This document shows, one piece after another, positions 8,197 to 16,364 of a stretch of 39,749 nt of DNA. Position 1 is the first letter of the stretch; each line of letters opens with the position of its first letter. The position numbers and the translations under genes were made by a program. The notes beneath the pieces were generated by a model. It was not told where the DNA came from and ran no database searches. It worked only from the letters and a program-made list of their open reading frames with translations. The DNA comes from Carboxylicivirga sp. Its GTDB lineage: Bacteria; Bacteroidota; Bacteroidia; Bacteroidales; Marinilabiliaceae. Where the stretch lies: assembly GCA_025210475.1 (NCBI GenBank), contig JAOARW010000109.1:1-39749 (forward strand), written 5' to 3'.

Positions 8197-9609
8197 CTAT
8201 GAGTTTTTATCCCTTAGTCCGGAAGGTATGGTGAAGGTAAACTTGCTGCCTTTGTTTAATTCACTTTCAACCCAAATTTCGCCTTGATGTCGTTTAATCA
8301 TTTCACTGCACAGAAGCAGCCCCAGGCCAGTGCCCAATTCGTTTTGTGTGCCTGGAGAACTAACCTTTTCTGATAAACTGAACAGTTGGTTTATTTTATC
8401 ATCAGGTATACCAATGCCATCATCTTCTACCGAGATCATTACCAGGTTTTGTTCATTTGTTTTGAGTTCTGAACCGCTAATTATGACCTTTCCATATTTT
8501 TGTGTGAATTTAATGGCATTTGAGATTAGGTTGCGAAAGACAGTTCTGATTTTATTCTCGTCAACCTCGGCATTCAAATCAGCATCAATGTAATTAAGAA
8601 TGTGGATGTGCTTGTTGTCGGCAGTGTGCTGCAGAATTGAAATAACATCGTTGGTCAGTTCAAATAAGTTTTTAAGTTTCGGCTTAAATGAATCATTGTT
8701 GGTTTGGGTTTGCGCCCATTCAAGCAGGTTATCGAGTAACTTCTGAGTGTTATCCGCGCCTTTTTCAATGATGTTGATGTATTGCAAATGCTCAGCTTTG
8801 GTAAACTGGTCATAATTTTCGGATAGCAGATTGGAAAAGCCAATAATTGAATTTAAAGGTGTCTTTAAATCGTGGGAGATGATTGAAAAGAACTTGTTTT
8901 TGGTTTTGTTTAGCTGGCGCAGATCATAATTGGCTTTCATAATGATCTCCTTTTGCATCTCGATTTCTTCGTTTTTTTCTTTTAGATAATCGTTTGTGGC
9001 AAGCGTTTCGTCGTATAGCTTTTGTGTTATTTTTTGTTCTTCCTGCAGCAAATAGCCTGACTTAAAAAGGTTGAATCTTAGCCGGTACATTATACGGTTG
9101 GAAACAAAACCCAATACCGTCATTGGGTAGAGGTTCGTGAAATTGACATATTTCGACTCCGGTATTGGTGTTATAAAAATCACTACTAGGCTTAAAACTA
9201 ACAATGGCGAGAAAAAAGCCAGGGCTGCCTGATAGGTACTTACCTTAAGATCTAATGCAACCAGAAAAATAATGACAATAATACCGGTTACTGAATAGGA
9301 GCTTCCTTCAAATGGCAAGTACACCATGTATTTGGCATACATCATTACTAAGCCCGAGAAAAAGAAAATGTTATACCATTTAAATTCGGTTTTCTTTTTG
9401 CGCGATTTTGACAGGAAATGAAACAATAAAAGTGAAATGCCAATGGTCAAAGGTAATAATCGGGTGAAAAAGGCATTAATATTTAAACGGATATAAATAT
9501 CAGAGTAGCAAAACCAAAGCAAAATAGCAATGGCTGTACTAACGTACAACGCAAGGTATCGGCTGGTTGATTCAGCCAGATACTTTTTGAATTCAATCTC
9601 GTTTGACAC
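8197..9609 (-). CDS. membrane sensor histidine kinase
   Basis: This 470-residue kinase starts at GTG (9609) behind AAGGAAG, a reasonable Shine-Dalgarno match. The first 175 residues contain about five or six hydrophobic segments with short loops, so the sensor is membrane-embedded rather than a large periplasmic domain. A coiled-coil linker (about 185–235) leads to the HisKA dimerisation helix with FFSIISHDLKTPLN (phospho-acceptor His246). The ATPase domain has N-box RNLISNAIKF (Asn364), G1 DDGIGIP (about 396–402) and G2 GTGLGLLL (about 426–433). No receiver domain or response-regulator gene is adjacent, so it is an orphan kinase whose partner is unknown. It lies upstream of lysS on the same strand. 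Confidence 0.9.
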   Translation of the reverse strand: MSNEIEFKKYLAESTSRYLALYVSTAIAILLWFCYSDIYIRLNINAFFTRLLPLTIGISLLLFHFLSKSRKKKTEFKWYNIFFFSGLVMMYAKYMVYLPFEGSSYSVTGIIVIIFLVALDLKVSTYQAALAFFSPLLVLSLVVIFITPIPESKYVNFTNLYPMTVLGFVSNRIMYRLRFNLFKSGYLLQEEQKITQKLYDETLATNDYLKEKNEEIEMQKEIIMKANYDLRQLNKTKNKFFSIISHDLKTPLNSIIGFSNLLSENYDQFTKAEHLQYINIIEKGADNTQKLLDNLLEWAQTQTNNDSFKPKLKNLFELTNDVISILQHTADNKHIHILNYIDADLNAEVDENKIRTVFRNLISNAIKFTQKYGKVIISGSELKTNEQNLVMISVEDDGIGIPDDKINQLFSLSEKVSSPGTQNELGTGLGLLLCSEMIKRHQGEIWVESELNKGSKFTFTIPSGLRDKNS

Positions 9610-9674
9610 CCTGTAGACTTCCTTTTTAATTGTACCAAATTTAATAAATATCGCTGACAGTTCTTAAAGAAGTC

Positions 9675-9682
9675 TATTTTTG
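9675..9682 (+). promoter_or_regulatory. candidate −7 box for the HAD phosphatase gene
   Basis: TATTTTTG matches the TAnnTTTG consensus and lies 69 bp before the ATG at 9751, in the divergent interval with the histidine kinase. No −33 element stands out. Confidence 0.45.
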
Positions 9683-9750
9683 TAGTGATCATTTAATGTA
9701 AAGAATTGAACGGTGGTTTTAATCTCAAGCGTAATGTTTTAATAGCGAGT

Positions 9751-10368
9751 ATGATGAGGCAGTTTAAGGAGGTAGATGCATTTTTATTCGATTTAGGAGG
9801 TGTAATTGTAGACATTGATCCCAATGCTGCCATTGAAGCTTTTACGAAACTCGGGCTTAATAATTTACAGGAGCGTATAACGCATGGTCACCATAACGGA
9901 CTATTTAAGCAATATGAATTAGGGGCAATCAGTACAGATGTGTTTGTTCAAAGCATTCAGAACGAGCTTCCTCACAAGGTTGATGAGAAAGAAATAATTG
10001 AAGCCTGGAGTAAAATGTTGGTTGATTTACCTGTATCCAAGGTTGAACTATTAAAACAAATTGTTCAGCAAAAGCCTGTTTATTTATTGAGTAATACCAA
10101 CGAGATTCACCGAAATGTATACCGTGGCATGGCAGCGGGGTATAAGGATATCGAGCCGATTTTTACAAAAGCCTATTATTCATACAAGATTAAGCTGAAT
10201 AAACCCGATCAGGACTGTTTTAAATACGTAGTCGATCATGCGGGATTAACACCTGAACGAACTTTGTTTCTTGATGACTCGCAATTAAATCTGGATGCGG
10301 CAAAGGCATTGGGATTTCAAACCGAGTTAGTGTCCAAAGAGAATCCCATTGAGTTAATTTTTAGTTGA
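9751..10368 (+). CDS. HAD-superfamily phosphatase, YihX-like
   Basis: This haloacid-dehalogenase-type hydrolase has 205 residues from the ATG at 9751. The frame extends to a TTG at 9706, but that adds sequence before the usual HAD N-terminus. Motif I is FDLGGVIVDID (nucleophile Asp14), which closely resembles the DLGNVIVDID of E. coli YihX (α-D-glucose-1-phosphate phosphatase). Motif II is LLSNTNE, motif III lysines lie in KIKLNKPD, and motif IV is FLDDSQLN. A sugar-phosphate phosphatase role is inferred from the YihX resemblance; the substrate is not proven. The 3' end overlaps the convergent kinase gene by 8 bp. Confidence 0.85.
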   Translation: MMRQFKEVDAFLFDLGGVIVDIDPNAAIEAFTKLGLNNLQERITHGHHNGLFKQYELGAISTDVFVQSIQNELPHKVDEKEIIEAWSKMLVDLPVSKVELLKQIVQQKPVYLLSNTNEIHRNVYRGMAAGYKDIEPIFTKAYYSYKIKLNKPDQDCFKYVVDHAGLTPERTLFLDDSQLNLDAAKALGFQTELVSKENPIELIFS

Positions 10369-11590
10369 TAGATTCAGCAGGAATGCTAAGCTTAACGTTT
10401 GTGCCAATATCATCATTGGCCTGATGGACAATCTTCCATTTATGCTGAGAAACGATGTGATTGACAATTTTGTAGCCGATGCCCATGCCGCTTTGATAGG
10501 TGGCACTTTTGTTTACTTTTTCAAATAGCTGGGTTTCGCCCAAAGCAGGAATGGATATTGATTGTTCGCCATAATCGATCACTTCAATATCAAGGCTGCT
10601 AACTGTGTTAATACGAATAATAACTTCTTTATCTGAAAACTTAAGGGCATTTCTGAGTAATTCCTTTATCGTTACTTCAAAGTAATGCGTATCAACTTTG
10701 TACCAGCATAACTGCTCATCAATGTCCTTCATTATGCTAATTTCTCTTCCCGGATAATCTCTTTTGATTTCTTCAACAATGTTGGCAATCAGGTAATAAA
10801 TGGTTGATGTGTCGATGATATTAAAATTGAATTTAGCCGTATTGCTTTCCAGTTCCGAAATTAATATCAGGTAATCAATTTTGTAAGTTAAGTCCCTGGA
10901 GTTTTGCCAGATATCATTACTTAACTGTTTGGTGTTATCATTGTCCGATAATATTTTCAGGCCAACATCCATGAGGCCTAATACGCCATTAAGCGGCGTT
11001 CTGATTTCATGGCTGATATTTTCTATTAACGATTTTGTAAAACGTTTTTTTGGATCAATACCCACCATTTTGGAATTGTATTGATCGATAATCTCACTCA
11101 TGCGAATGGCATATAAATGCAATGCTTCTTCGCACTTTTTTAAATTGGCTAAATCATTACCCCTTGGACAAACCACAACTGTACCAATTACCCTTTCGTT
11201 GGTACTTAAGCCGCAAACGTATATGTTTTTAATGTGGGTCAGTTTTTCGGCGGCTTTAAAAATCCATTCAGGAGCGATACCGCCTGAGAGTTGATGCAGG
11301 TTACCGTCGAATTGTATAAACCCATCTGTTACATACAGGTTTCTTCTGCAATAACTCGTGTTTTTAAAGCTTTTTCGAATAGGATTAATACCTAAAATTG
11401 CTGTTAAACGGTTAAATATTTTGCGTCTGATTCCGATGATATTATTAACGTAACCAAGGTCACGTTTGTCATCCAATTGAATCAATCCAATAATTGAATT
11501 AGGAAGTATATTATGAAGATATTCACCAAGTGATTCGTAAGCATCTTCGATGGTTTTTAACGATTTTATGTCTTTTGTAATATTCTTCAC
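10361..11590 (-). CDS. soluble GAF-type sensor histidine kinase with degenerate G1 box
   Basis: This 409-residue protein has a GTG start (11590) and no transmembrane segment, so it should be cytoplasmic. Residues about 10–170 look like a GAF-type sensor domain. HisKA contains IENISHEIRTPLNGVLG (His194), and the ATPase domain has N-box LLRNALKFSD (Asn314) and a late GMGIGYKI (368–375). The G1 box, normally D-x-G-x-G, is DYGEQ (339–343), so the second glycine is lost. It may bind ATP weakly or act as a modified kinase. No receiver domain or regulator gene adjoins it. A perfect palindrome (11613–11639) lies just upstream. Confidence 0.85.
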   Translation of the reverse strand: MKNITKDIKSLKTIEDAYESLGEYLHNILPNSIIGLIQLDDKRDLGYVNNIIGIRRKIFNRLTAILGINPIRKSFKNTSYCRRNLYVTDGFIQFDGNLHQLSGGIAPEWIFKAAEKLTHIKNIYVCGLSTNERVIGTVVVCPRGNDLANLKKCEEALHLYAIRMSEIIDQYNSKMVGIDPKKRFTKSLIENISHEIRTPLNGVLGLMDVGLKILSDNDNTKQLSNDIWQNSRDLTYKIDYLILISELESNTAKFNFNIIDTSTIYYLIANIVEEIKRDYPGREISIMKDIDEQLCWYKVDTHYFEVTIKELLRNALKFSDKEVIIRINTVSSLDIEVIDYGEQSISIPALGETQLFEKVNKSATYQSGMGIGYKIVNHIVSQHKWKIVHQANDDIGTNVKLSIPAESIN

Positions 11591-11612
11591 GGGAGTTTTT
11601 AACGCGTTGTAA

Positions 11613-11639
11613 TTGAATAAAGTTACACTCTTTATTCAA
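11613..11639. promoter_or_regulatory. perfect 10-bp inverted repeat upstream of the GAF kinase
   Basis: TTGAATAAAG-N7-CTTTATTCAA lies 23 bp upstream of the kinase GTG. On the minus strand the loop and right arm contain TAACTTTA, one base from the −7 consensus, so a protein bound here would cover the promoter. It has no T-run and is not a terminator. Binding protein unknown. Confidence 0.45.
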
Positions 11640-11720
11640 CTAAAATGAATAAATATCGACTAACGGTTGAAAATCTAATACTTACCTAATTAAAGAAACA
11701 TAAAATAATTCATCAATGTA

Positions 11721-11751
11721 TTGATGTTTACATAAAGGCTTGGTATATTTA
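11721..11751 (+). promoter_or_regulatory. candidate promoter of the outer-membrane cassette
   Basis: TTG (11721–11723), 20 bp, then TATATTTA (11744–11751) approximate the Bacteroidota −33/−7 arrangement. The ATG of the PorV/PorQ-like gene follows 19 bp later. Confidence 0.35.
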
Positions 11752-11770
11752 TAGTAACATAACACCTCAA

Positions 11771-12595
11771 ATGTTACAAATTAAGTTTATCGCCATATTA
11801 AGTATAATAATTTGTGCTTTCAGGATGTCGGCTCAAACAATTGATTATTCAGGGCCGGTGAGCTCTTCATTGGGGTATGTAAAGGTATTTGACAATTCTC
11901 ACTGGGCCGGGTTGGGCAATGTCGCCAATCTGGCTCACCAAACCAATCCTTCGTTAGGAGCTGCCTATCAGATGCGTTTTAATATGAGCGAACTAAGTTC
12001 CCGTACCGGGGTGTTTGTTTTACCATCCAGCTTTGGAACCTTGTCCGCTTTGATCTACCAAAGTGGATATTCCAAAAGTAATTATAATCGATATGGCTTG
12101 TCGTATAGTCGAACATTTGGTGATAATGTGGCTGCAGGATTGCAATTTAATTACCTCAGCCATCAGGTTGAAGGGGCTGATCGAGCTGGTGGTTTTTATA
12201 GTAGTTTGGGTATTGTATATGCGCTCTCTAGTAGCTTTGATCTAGGGGTTTTTATTCAAAATCCGGAGCAGGGAACAATCAATTACATTGACGAGGCGTA
12301 CTCAATACCAACGTATTTTAACACCGGCATTCGGTATCGGCCATCAGGAAGTGTGACGATTATGGCTGAGCTCGAAAAGGAACAGGAGCAGGACATCATT
12401 TTCAAGTCAGGAATCGAATTTAGTTTTAAAGACAGATTAGCGCTTCGGGCCGGATTTACCGGTCAGCCAATTGAACTGACCTTTGGTGGAGGCTTAAATT
12501 TTTCCGGTTTAACCATCGATTTTGGTTTCTCTCATCACCCACAACTGGGGCTTACTTCAGGAGTAGGATTACGTTATTCTTTCAACCAACAATAA
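11771..12595 (+). CDS. PorV/PorQ-like outer-membrane β-barrel protein
   Basis: This 274-residue protein has a signal peptide ending about SAQ22. The mature chain is rich in alternating aromatic and glycine strands and ends in GLRYSFNQQ, as expected of an outer-membrane β-barrel. The early WAGLGNVANLAHQTNPSLG segment resembles PorV/PorQ (FadL-like) proteins, where a conserved W/R-xxxx-N-P-A-turn recurs. PorV and PorQ serve type IX secretion in Bacteroidota, but many homologues lie outside that system, and no other T9SS gene is present here. It is 5 bp from the HhH-barrel gene, so the two are almost certainly co-transcribed and probably act together in the outer membrane. Confidence 0.7.
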   Translation: MLQIKFIAILSIIICAFRMSAQTIDYSGPVSSSLGYVKVFDNSHWAGLGNVANLAHQTNPSLGAAYQMRFNMSELSSRTGVFVLPSSFGTLSALIYQSGYSKSNYNRYGLSYSRTFGDNVAAGLQFNYLSHQVEGADRAGGFYSSLGIVYALSSSFDLGVFIQNPEQGTINYIDEAYSIPTYFNTGIRYRPSGSVTIMAELEKEQEQDIIFKSGIEFSFKDRLALRAGFTGQPIELTFGGGLNFSGLTIDFGFSHHPQLGLTSGVGLRYSFNQQ

Positions 12596-12600
12596 AGCGA

Positions 12601-14625
12601 ATGTTTAAACGCTCACTCATATTGCTATATACACTTTGTGTATTTGGTTTTGCGAAGGCTCAGGAAACTGATGGTTTGCAGAAGATGATCAGCGATATGC
12701 TCGAAACCATGGCCGATCAGCAGCTGATCAGCCAGAATTACGAGGAGTTGGTTGATGAACTGATTAACCTGGCACAAAACCCCATCAACCTCAATGTCGC
12801 TGAAAAACAAGACCTGGAAAAACTGTTTTTTCTAAGCGATTATCAAATTGAGAATATACTCTATTATCGCTATACCAACGGTAGCTTGTTATCTATCTAT
12901 GAGCTGCAGGGCGTTGAACAGTTGGATATTGTCACTATCAGGCGAATGTTACCATTTGTGAAAGTTGAGCCTGTGGCGTCCAAACGAAAAATGCATCTTT
13001 ATGGTAATGTTATCACTCGCGTGCAAAGCACTTTTCAAACACCTTTGGGTTATGTGGCCGGAGAGGATAGTGTAGCTAACTACCTCGGATCGCGAGAGAA
13101 ATGGATGACTCGTGCACGAATTTATTTGGGCGAAAAGGCCGATGCCGGTTTCACTTTGGAGAAGGATCAGGGCGAAAAAGCTTTTCCAAGCTATTTTCCC
13201 ATGGCGGATTTTACTTCAGGTTTTGTTCGAATTTATAAACCATTGAAAGTAATAGATAGCTGGATAATTGGCGACTATCGTGTATCTTTTGGTCAGGGTT
13301 TGGGATTGTGGACGGATATGGCATTTTCCAAATCAACAGAAACCGCTCAGCTTCGACGGCGCCCGAAGGGTATTAATGCCTATACGTCCGTTAACGAAAG
13401 TTCGTATCTGCGGGGAACGGCTCTAAAATTAAGCTTTGATGATTGGTCATTTACGCCTTTTGTATCTTACAAAAAGCGGGATGCATCATTGGCATCAGAC
13501 AGTCTGGCCGACGATCTTATTTCATCCCTGTTAGAGACGGGTTATCATCGTACCAGAGGTGAATTGGCCAAGCGGCATCAGGTGAATGAATTGGTTTATG
13601 GGGCACAGGCCGGCTATCGTCATCACAAGTTTCATCTGGACGCTGGTTACGCCAGTTGGAAAATTGATCAGGCCCTGGAAACTAAAACACATCTAAAAGA
13701 TAAATACCGTTTTTCTGGCGATGTTCAGGAAACAATTTGGTCATCCTATGCCCTGTTTATGGGTAACTTAAGTTTGTTTGGTGAGCTAGCCGTGCAGAAC
13801 TATAAGGATTATGGCTTATATCAGGGTTTAACTTACAATGCAGGGGGCGATGTGATTGCTTCGCTGGCATACCGCAACTATAGTCGTTCCTATACTGCTA
13901 TTCTCTCCAATCCATTCTCCGAATCATCGGTGAGAGGTGGCGAGTCTGGTGTTTTTGTTTCGTTAAGTACAAAGCCCGCTGAGCGTTTAACACTAAAGGC
14001 ATTTGTGGATGTCTTTTCCTACGACTGGCTGCGTTATAATGTGTATCGACCCTCTGATGGTTTTGAGGCTTTTGCCCAGGCCGATTACCAGATTAATCAC
14101 CAACAAAAAATCTACCTTCGTTATAAAACGACCATTAAAGAAGCCAATACGAGTTCCAATACCACCACTTATCAGGTGGGACAGTATCAGAAATATAATA
14201 TCCGCCTGTATTATGGACATGAGCCAAATGAAAGGTGGCGCTTGCAAACCCAGTTGGAGTGCTCCATTTACAAGGATGATGAACAAAAATGCAATGGCTG
14301 GATGGCTTTTCAGGATATTCGGTATAAGTTGGATCAAAAGCTAAGTACCTCTGTTCGTTACATCTTATTTGACATTGAAGATTATGATAGCCGTATTTAC
14401 AGCTACGAACCCGATGTGCTTTATGCCTTTACCATACCAGCTTATTTAAATAAAGGGATGCGACTAATCCTTAACTTCAAAATAAAGCCAATCAATAATC
14501 TTGAGGTTTGGGGAAGGCTGGCACATACCGCTTATTCAAATATTGAAAACATAGGCTCAGGTAATCAGAAGATTTTGGGTAATCAACTAAGCGAATGGAA
14601 AGTGCAAATTCGTTATCGGTTCTGA
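12601..14625 (+). CDS. helix-hairpin-helix (ComEA-like) outer-membrane barrel protein
   Basis: This 674-residue protein has a signal peptide (cleavage near KAQ21). A helical N-terminal region (about 25–120) contains a ComEA-type helix-hairpin-helix repeat: NPINLNVAEKQDLEKL, then QIENILYYR, NGSLLSIYELQGV and TIRRMLPFV. The remaining 550 residues are β-strand rich, with repeated aromatic-x-aromatic patterns, and end in WKVQIRYRF with a terminal Phe typical of outer-membrane barrels. HhH motifs usually bind DNA non-specifically, and ComEA does so in DNA uptake. Here the domain would be periplasmic and fused to a barrel. A DNA-handling or protein-docking role is possible but unproven. It is the partner of the upstream PorV-like gene. 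Confidence 0.75.
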   Translation: MFKRSLILLYTLCVFGFAKAQETDGLQKMISDMLETMADQQLISQNYEELVDELINLAQNPINLNVAEKQDLEKLFFLSDYQIENILYYRYTNGSLLSIYELQGVEQLDIVTIRRMLPFVKVEPVASKRKMHLYGNVITRVQSTFQTPLGYVAGEDSVANYLGSREKWMTRARIYLGEKADAGFTLEKDQGEKAFPSYFPMADFTSGFVRIYKPLKVIDSWIIGDYRVSFGQGLGLWTDMAFSKSTETAQLRRRPKGINAYTSVNESSYLRGTALKLSFDDWSFTPFVSYKKRDASLASDSLADDLISSLLETGYHRTRGELAKRHQVNELVYGAQAGYRHHKFHLDAGYASWKIDQALETKTHLKDKYRFSGDVQETIWSSYALFMGNLSLFGELAVQNYKDYGLYQGLTYNAGGDVIASLAYRNYSRSYTAILSNPFSESSVRGGESGVFVSLSTKPAERLTLKAFVDVFSYDWLRYNVYRPSDGFEAFAQADYQINHQQKIYLRYKTTIKEANTSSNTTTYQVGQYQKYNIRLYYGHEPNERWRLQTQLECSIYKDDEQKCNGWMAFQDIRYKLDQKLSTSVRYILFDIEDYDSRIYSYEPDVLYAFTIPAYLNKGMRLILNFKIKPINNLEVWGRLAHTAYSNIENIGSGNQKILGNQLSEWKVQIRYRF

Positions 14626-14699
14626 TGAATAGTCTTTCCTTATTCTGCATTTAAAGAGAAAGGATTTATTATTTTTACATGACTAACAAATCACGCAGC

Positions 14700-15143
14700 A
14701 TGGAGAAAAAAGTAAATACAGCCATCGATGCTTTTTACAATGGAAAAAACTGTGCACAATCGGTTTTAAAAGCATATGTAGATGAGCTACGAATGGATGA
14801 GCAACAGGCGCTTAATCTGGCATTGGGATTTGGTGGAGGAATGGGTAAGATGCAGAAAGATTGTGGAGCGGTCACCGGAGCTTATATGGTCATAGGTATT
14901 CGCAACTCTCTTTTTATGGAAGATGAAAATGAGCGAAAAGAGAAAACACCCCTGATGATTCAAGCCTTTCGCAAGCAATTCTGCCAACGTCACCAGAGCG
15001 ATCAATGCGTGCATTTGTTGGGTTGCGACATAAGAACCGAAGCAGGTCAGAAATATTTTAAAGACAATCAACTGAAAGATAAAGTTTGTTCCAAATGTAT
15101 TAAATCTTCAATTGATATTTTGGATGAACTTTTTAAAAAATAG
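14700..15143 (+). CDS. C_GCAxxG_C_C family protein
   Basis: This 147-residue protein starts at the ATG at 14700. An in-frame ATG at 14679 would add seven residues, but TATTTTTA (14670–14677, near the −7 consensus) would place the transcript start at about 14684, past it, and family members typically begin just before YNGKNCAQSVL. The named cysteine pattern is visible: NCAQ, CGAVTG, then FCQRH, CVHLLGCD and a terminal CSKC. The conserved cysteines suggest redox activity or metal binding; no reaction has been assigned to the family. It is 3 bp upstream of sbcD and so forms an operon with sbcDC, an unusual neighbour worth noting. Confidence 0.8.
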   Translation: MEKKVNTAIDAFYNGKNCAQSVLKAYVDELRMDEQQALNLALGFGGGMGKMQKDCGAVTGAYMVIGIRNSLFMEDENERKEKTPLMIQAFRKQFCQRHQSDQCVHLLGCDIRTEAGQKYFKDNQLKDKVCSKCIKSSIDILDELFKK

Positions 15144-15146
15144 TGA

Positions 15147-16361
15147 ATGAAATTACTCCATACCTCCGATTGGCACATTGGCCAAAAGTTACATGGAAAC
15201 GACCGGGACGAAGAGCATCGTCTTTTTTTTGAGTGGCTAAAAGAAACAATCAAAGCACAAGATATAAACCTGTTATTGGTGTCGGGTGATATTTTCGATG
15301 TGGGCTTTCCATCGAACAATGCCCTGAAGCGCTATTACCAGTTTCTTACTTCATTGGTGGATACACCTTGTCAGCAGATCATTATTACCGGAGGTAATCA
15401 CGATTACATAAGTACTTTGGAGGCGCCATCGGATGTGCTTTCGGCACTGAATATACAAGTGATTGGCGGTGCCCGCAGTGCGGTTGAGGAGGAGTTGATA
15501 CCGGTCGATTACGATGGAAAGCTACAGTGTATGGTTGCGGCCGTGCCTTTTCTACGCGATAAAGACATACGTTCGATCACAGCTGGCGAATCGTATGATG
15601 ATGTGGTGAAGGCTACTAACAGCGGCATTATAAAGCACTATCAGCAGATTGTTGAAGCGGCTAAAGAACAGGCTTGTCCATTAATTGGGATGGGCCATTT
15701 ATACGTTCAGGGGGCCGGCTTGTCGGAGAGTGAACGCGACATTCACATTGGTAATTTGGCAGGTTTGACGGTTGATGCCTTCCCGGATGCCTTTGACTAC
15801 ATGGCACTGGGGCACATTCACCGGCCACAAAAACTGAATAAAGCGGGTACCATTCGTTACTCTGGTTCACCCATCCCATTAAGCTTCTCCGAAAAAACAG
15901 ATAACAAGAAAGTGGTATTACTGGAGCTTGATGCCAAGGGCGTTCAGCAAATTGAAACCATCGACGTTCCTGCCTTTCGTAAATTGATAAGTTTTTCAGG
16001 CGACTTTCAGAAGGTTTACCGCGAACTGAAGAGCTATCGAGGCGATTCCGAATTGGATGACTGGGCCGAGTTAGTTGTTGAAGAATTGCAGATGGACACT
16101 ACTTTAAGAACGGAATTTGAGAAACTCATCGAGGAGGTGAACCAGGCAGATAATCACCTGACCATCGTTAAGCCCCAACTCAAGTTCAATATCAGCGATC
16201 AGTCGGAAGACGAATCGACAAATACCTCTTTGAGTGATTTAAGTGTGGGCGAAGTTTTTGAACGCCTGATCGACAGCAAAGAACTGGCCAACAAAAATGG
16301 CCTGAATACCACTTTCAACGAGTTATTGGATAACTATTACCATCAATCAGAAAATAAATAA
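15147..16361 (+). CDS. sbcD: exonuclease SbcCD, nuclease subunit D
   Basis: SbcD is the Mre11-type nuclease that, with SbcC, cleaves DNA hairpins and processes double-strand ends. The 404-residue protein shows the metallophosphoesterase motifs in order: SDWHIG (Asp8, His10), GDIFD (47–51), GGNHD (82–86), GHLYVQG, and GHIHRP (His223 and His225). A C-terminal capping region follows. The length is similar to E. coli SbcD (400). It sits between the C_GCAxxG_C_C gene and sbcC with 3-bp gaps, so translation is likely coupled. Confidence 0.95.
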   Translation: MKLLHTSDWHIGQKLHGNDRDEEHRLFFEWLKETIKAQDINLLLVSGDIFDVGFPSNNALKRYYQFLTSLVDTPCQQIIITGGNHDYISTLEAPSDVLSALNIQVIGGARSAVEEELIPVDYDGKLQCMVAAVPFLRDKDIRSITAGESYDDVVKATNSGIIKHYQQIVEAAKEQACPLIGMGHLYVQGAGLSESERDIHIGNLAGLTVDAFPDAFDYMALGHIHRPQKLNKAGTIRYSGSPIPLSFSEKTDNKKVVLLELDAKGVQQIETIDVPAFRKLISFSGDFQKVYRELKSYRGDSELDDWAELVVEELQMDTTLRTEFEKLIEEVNQADNHLTIVKPQLKFNISDQSEDESTNTSLSDLSVGEVFERLIDSKELANKNGLNTTFNELLDNYYHQSENK

Positions 16362-16364
16362 TAC

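Noticed and set aside
13993..14344. Overlapping open frames on both strands inside the HhH-barrel gene
   Set aside because: Both are shadows of a 674-residue frame with signal peptide and barrel features.
11771..14625. Part of a type IX secretion gene cluster
   Set aside because: No other Por/Gld/Sov gene and no C-terminal sorting domain is visible in the window.
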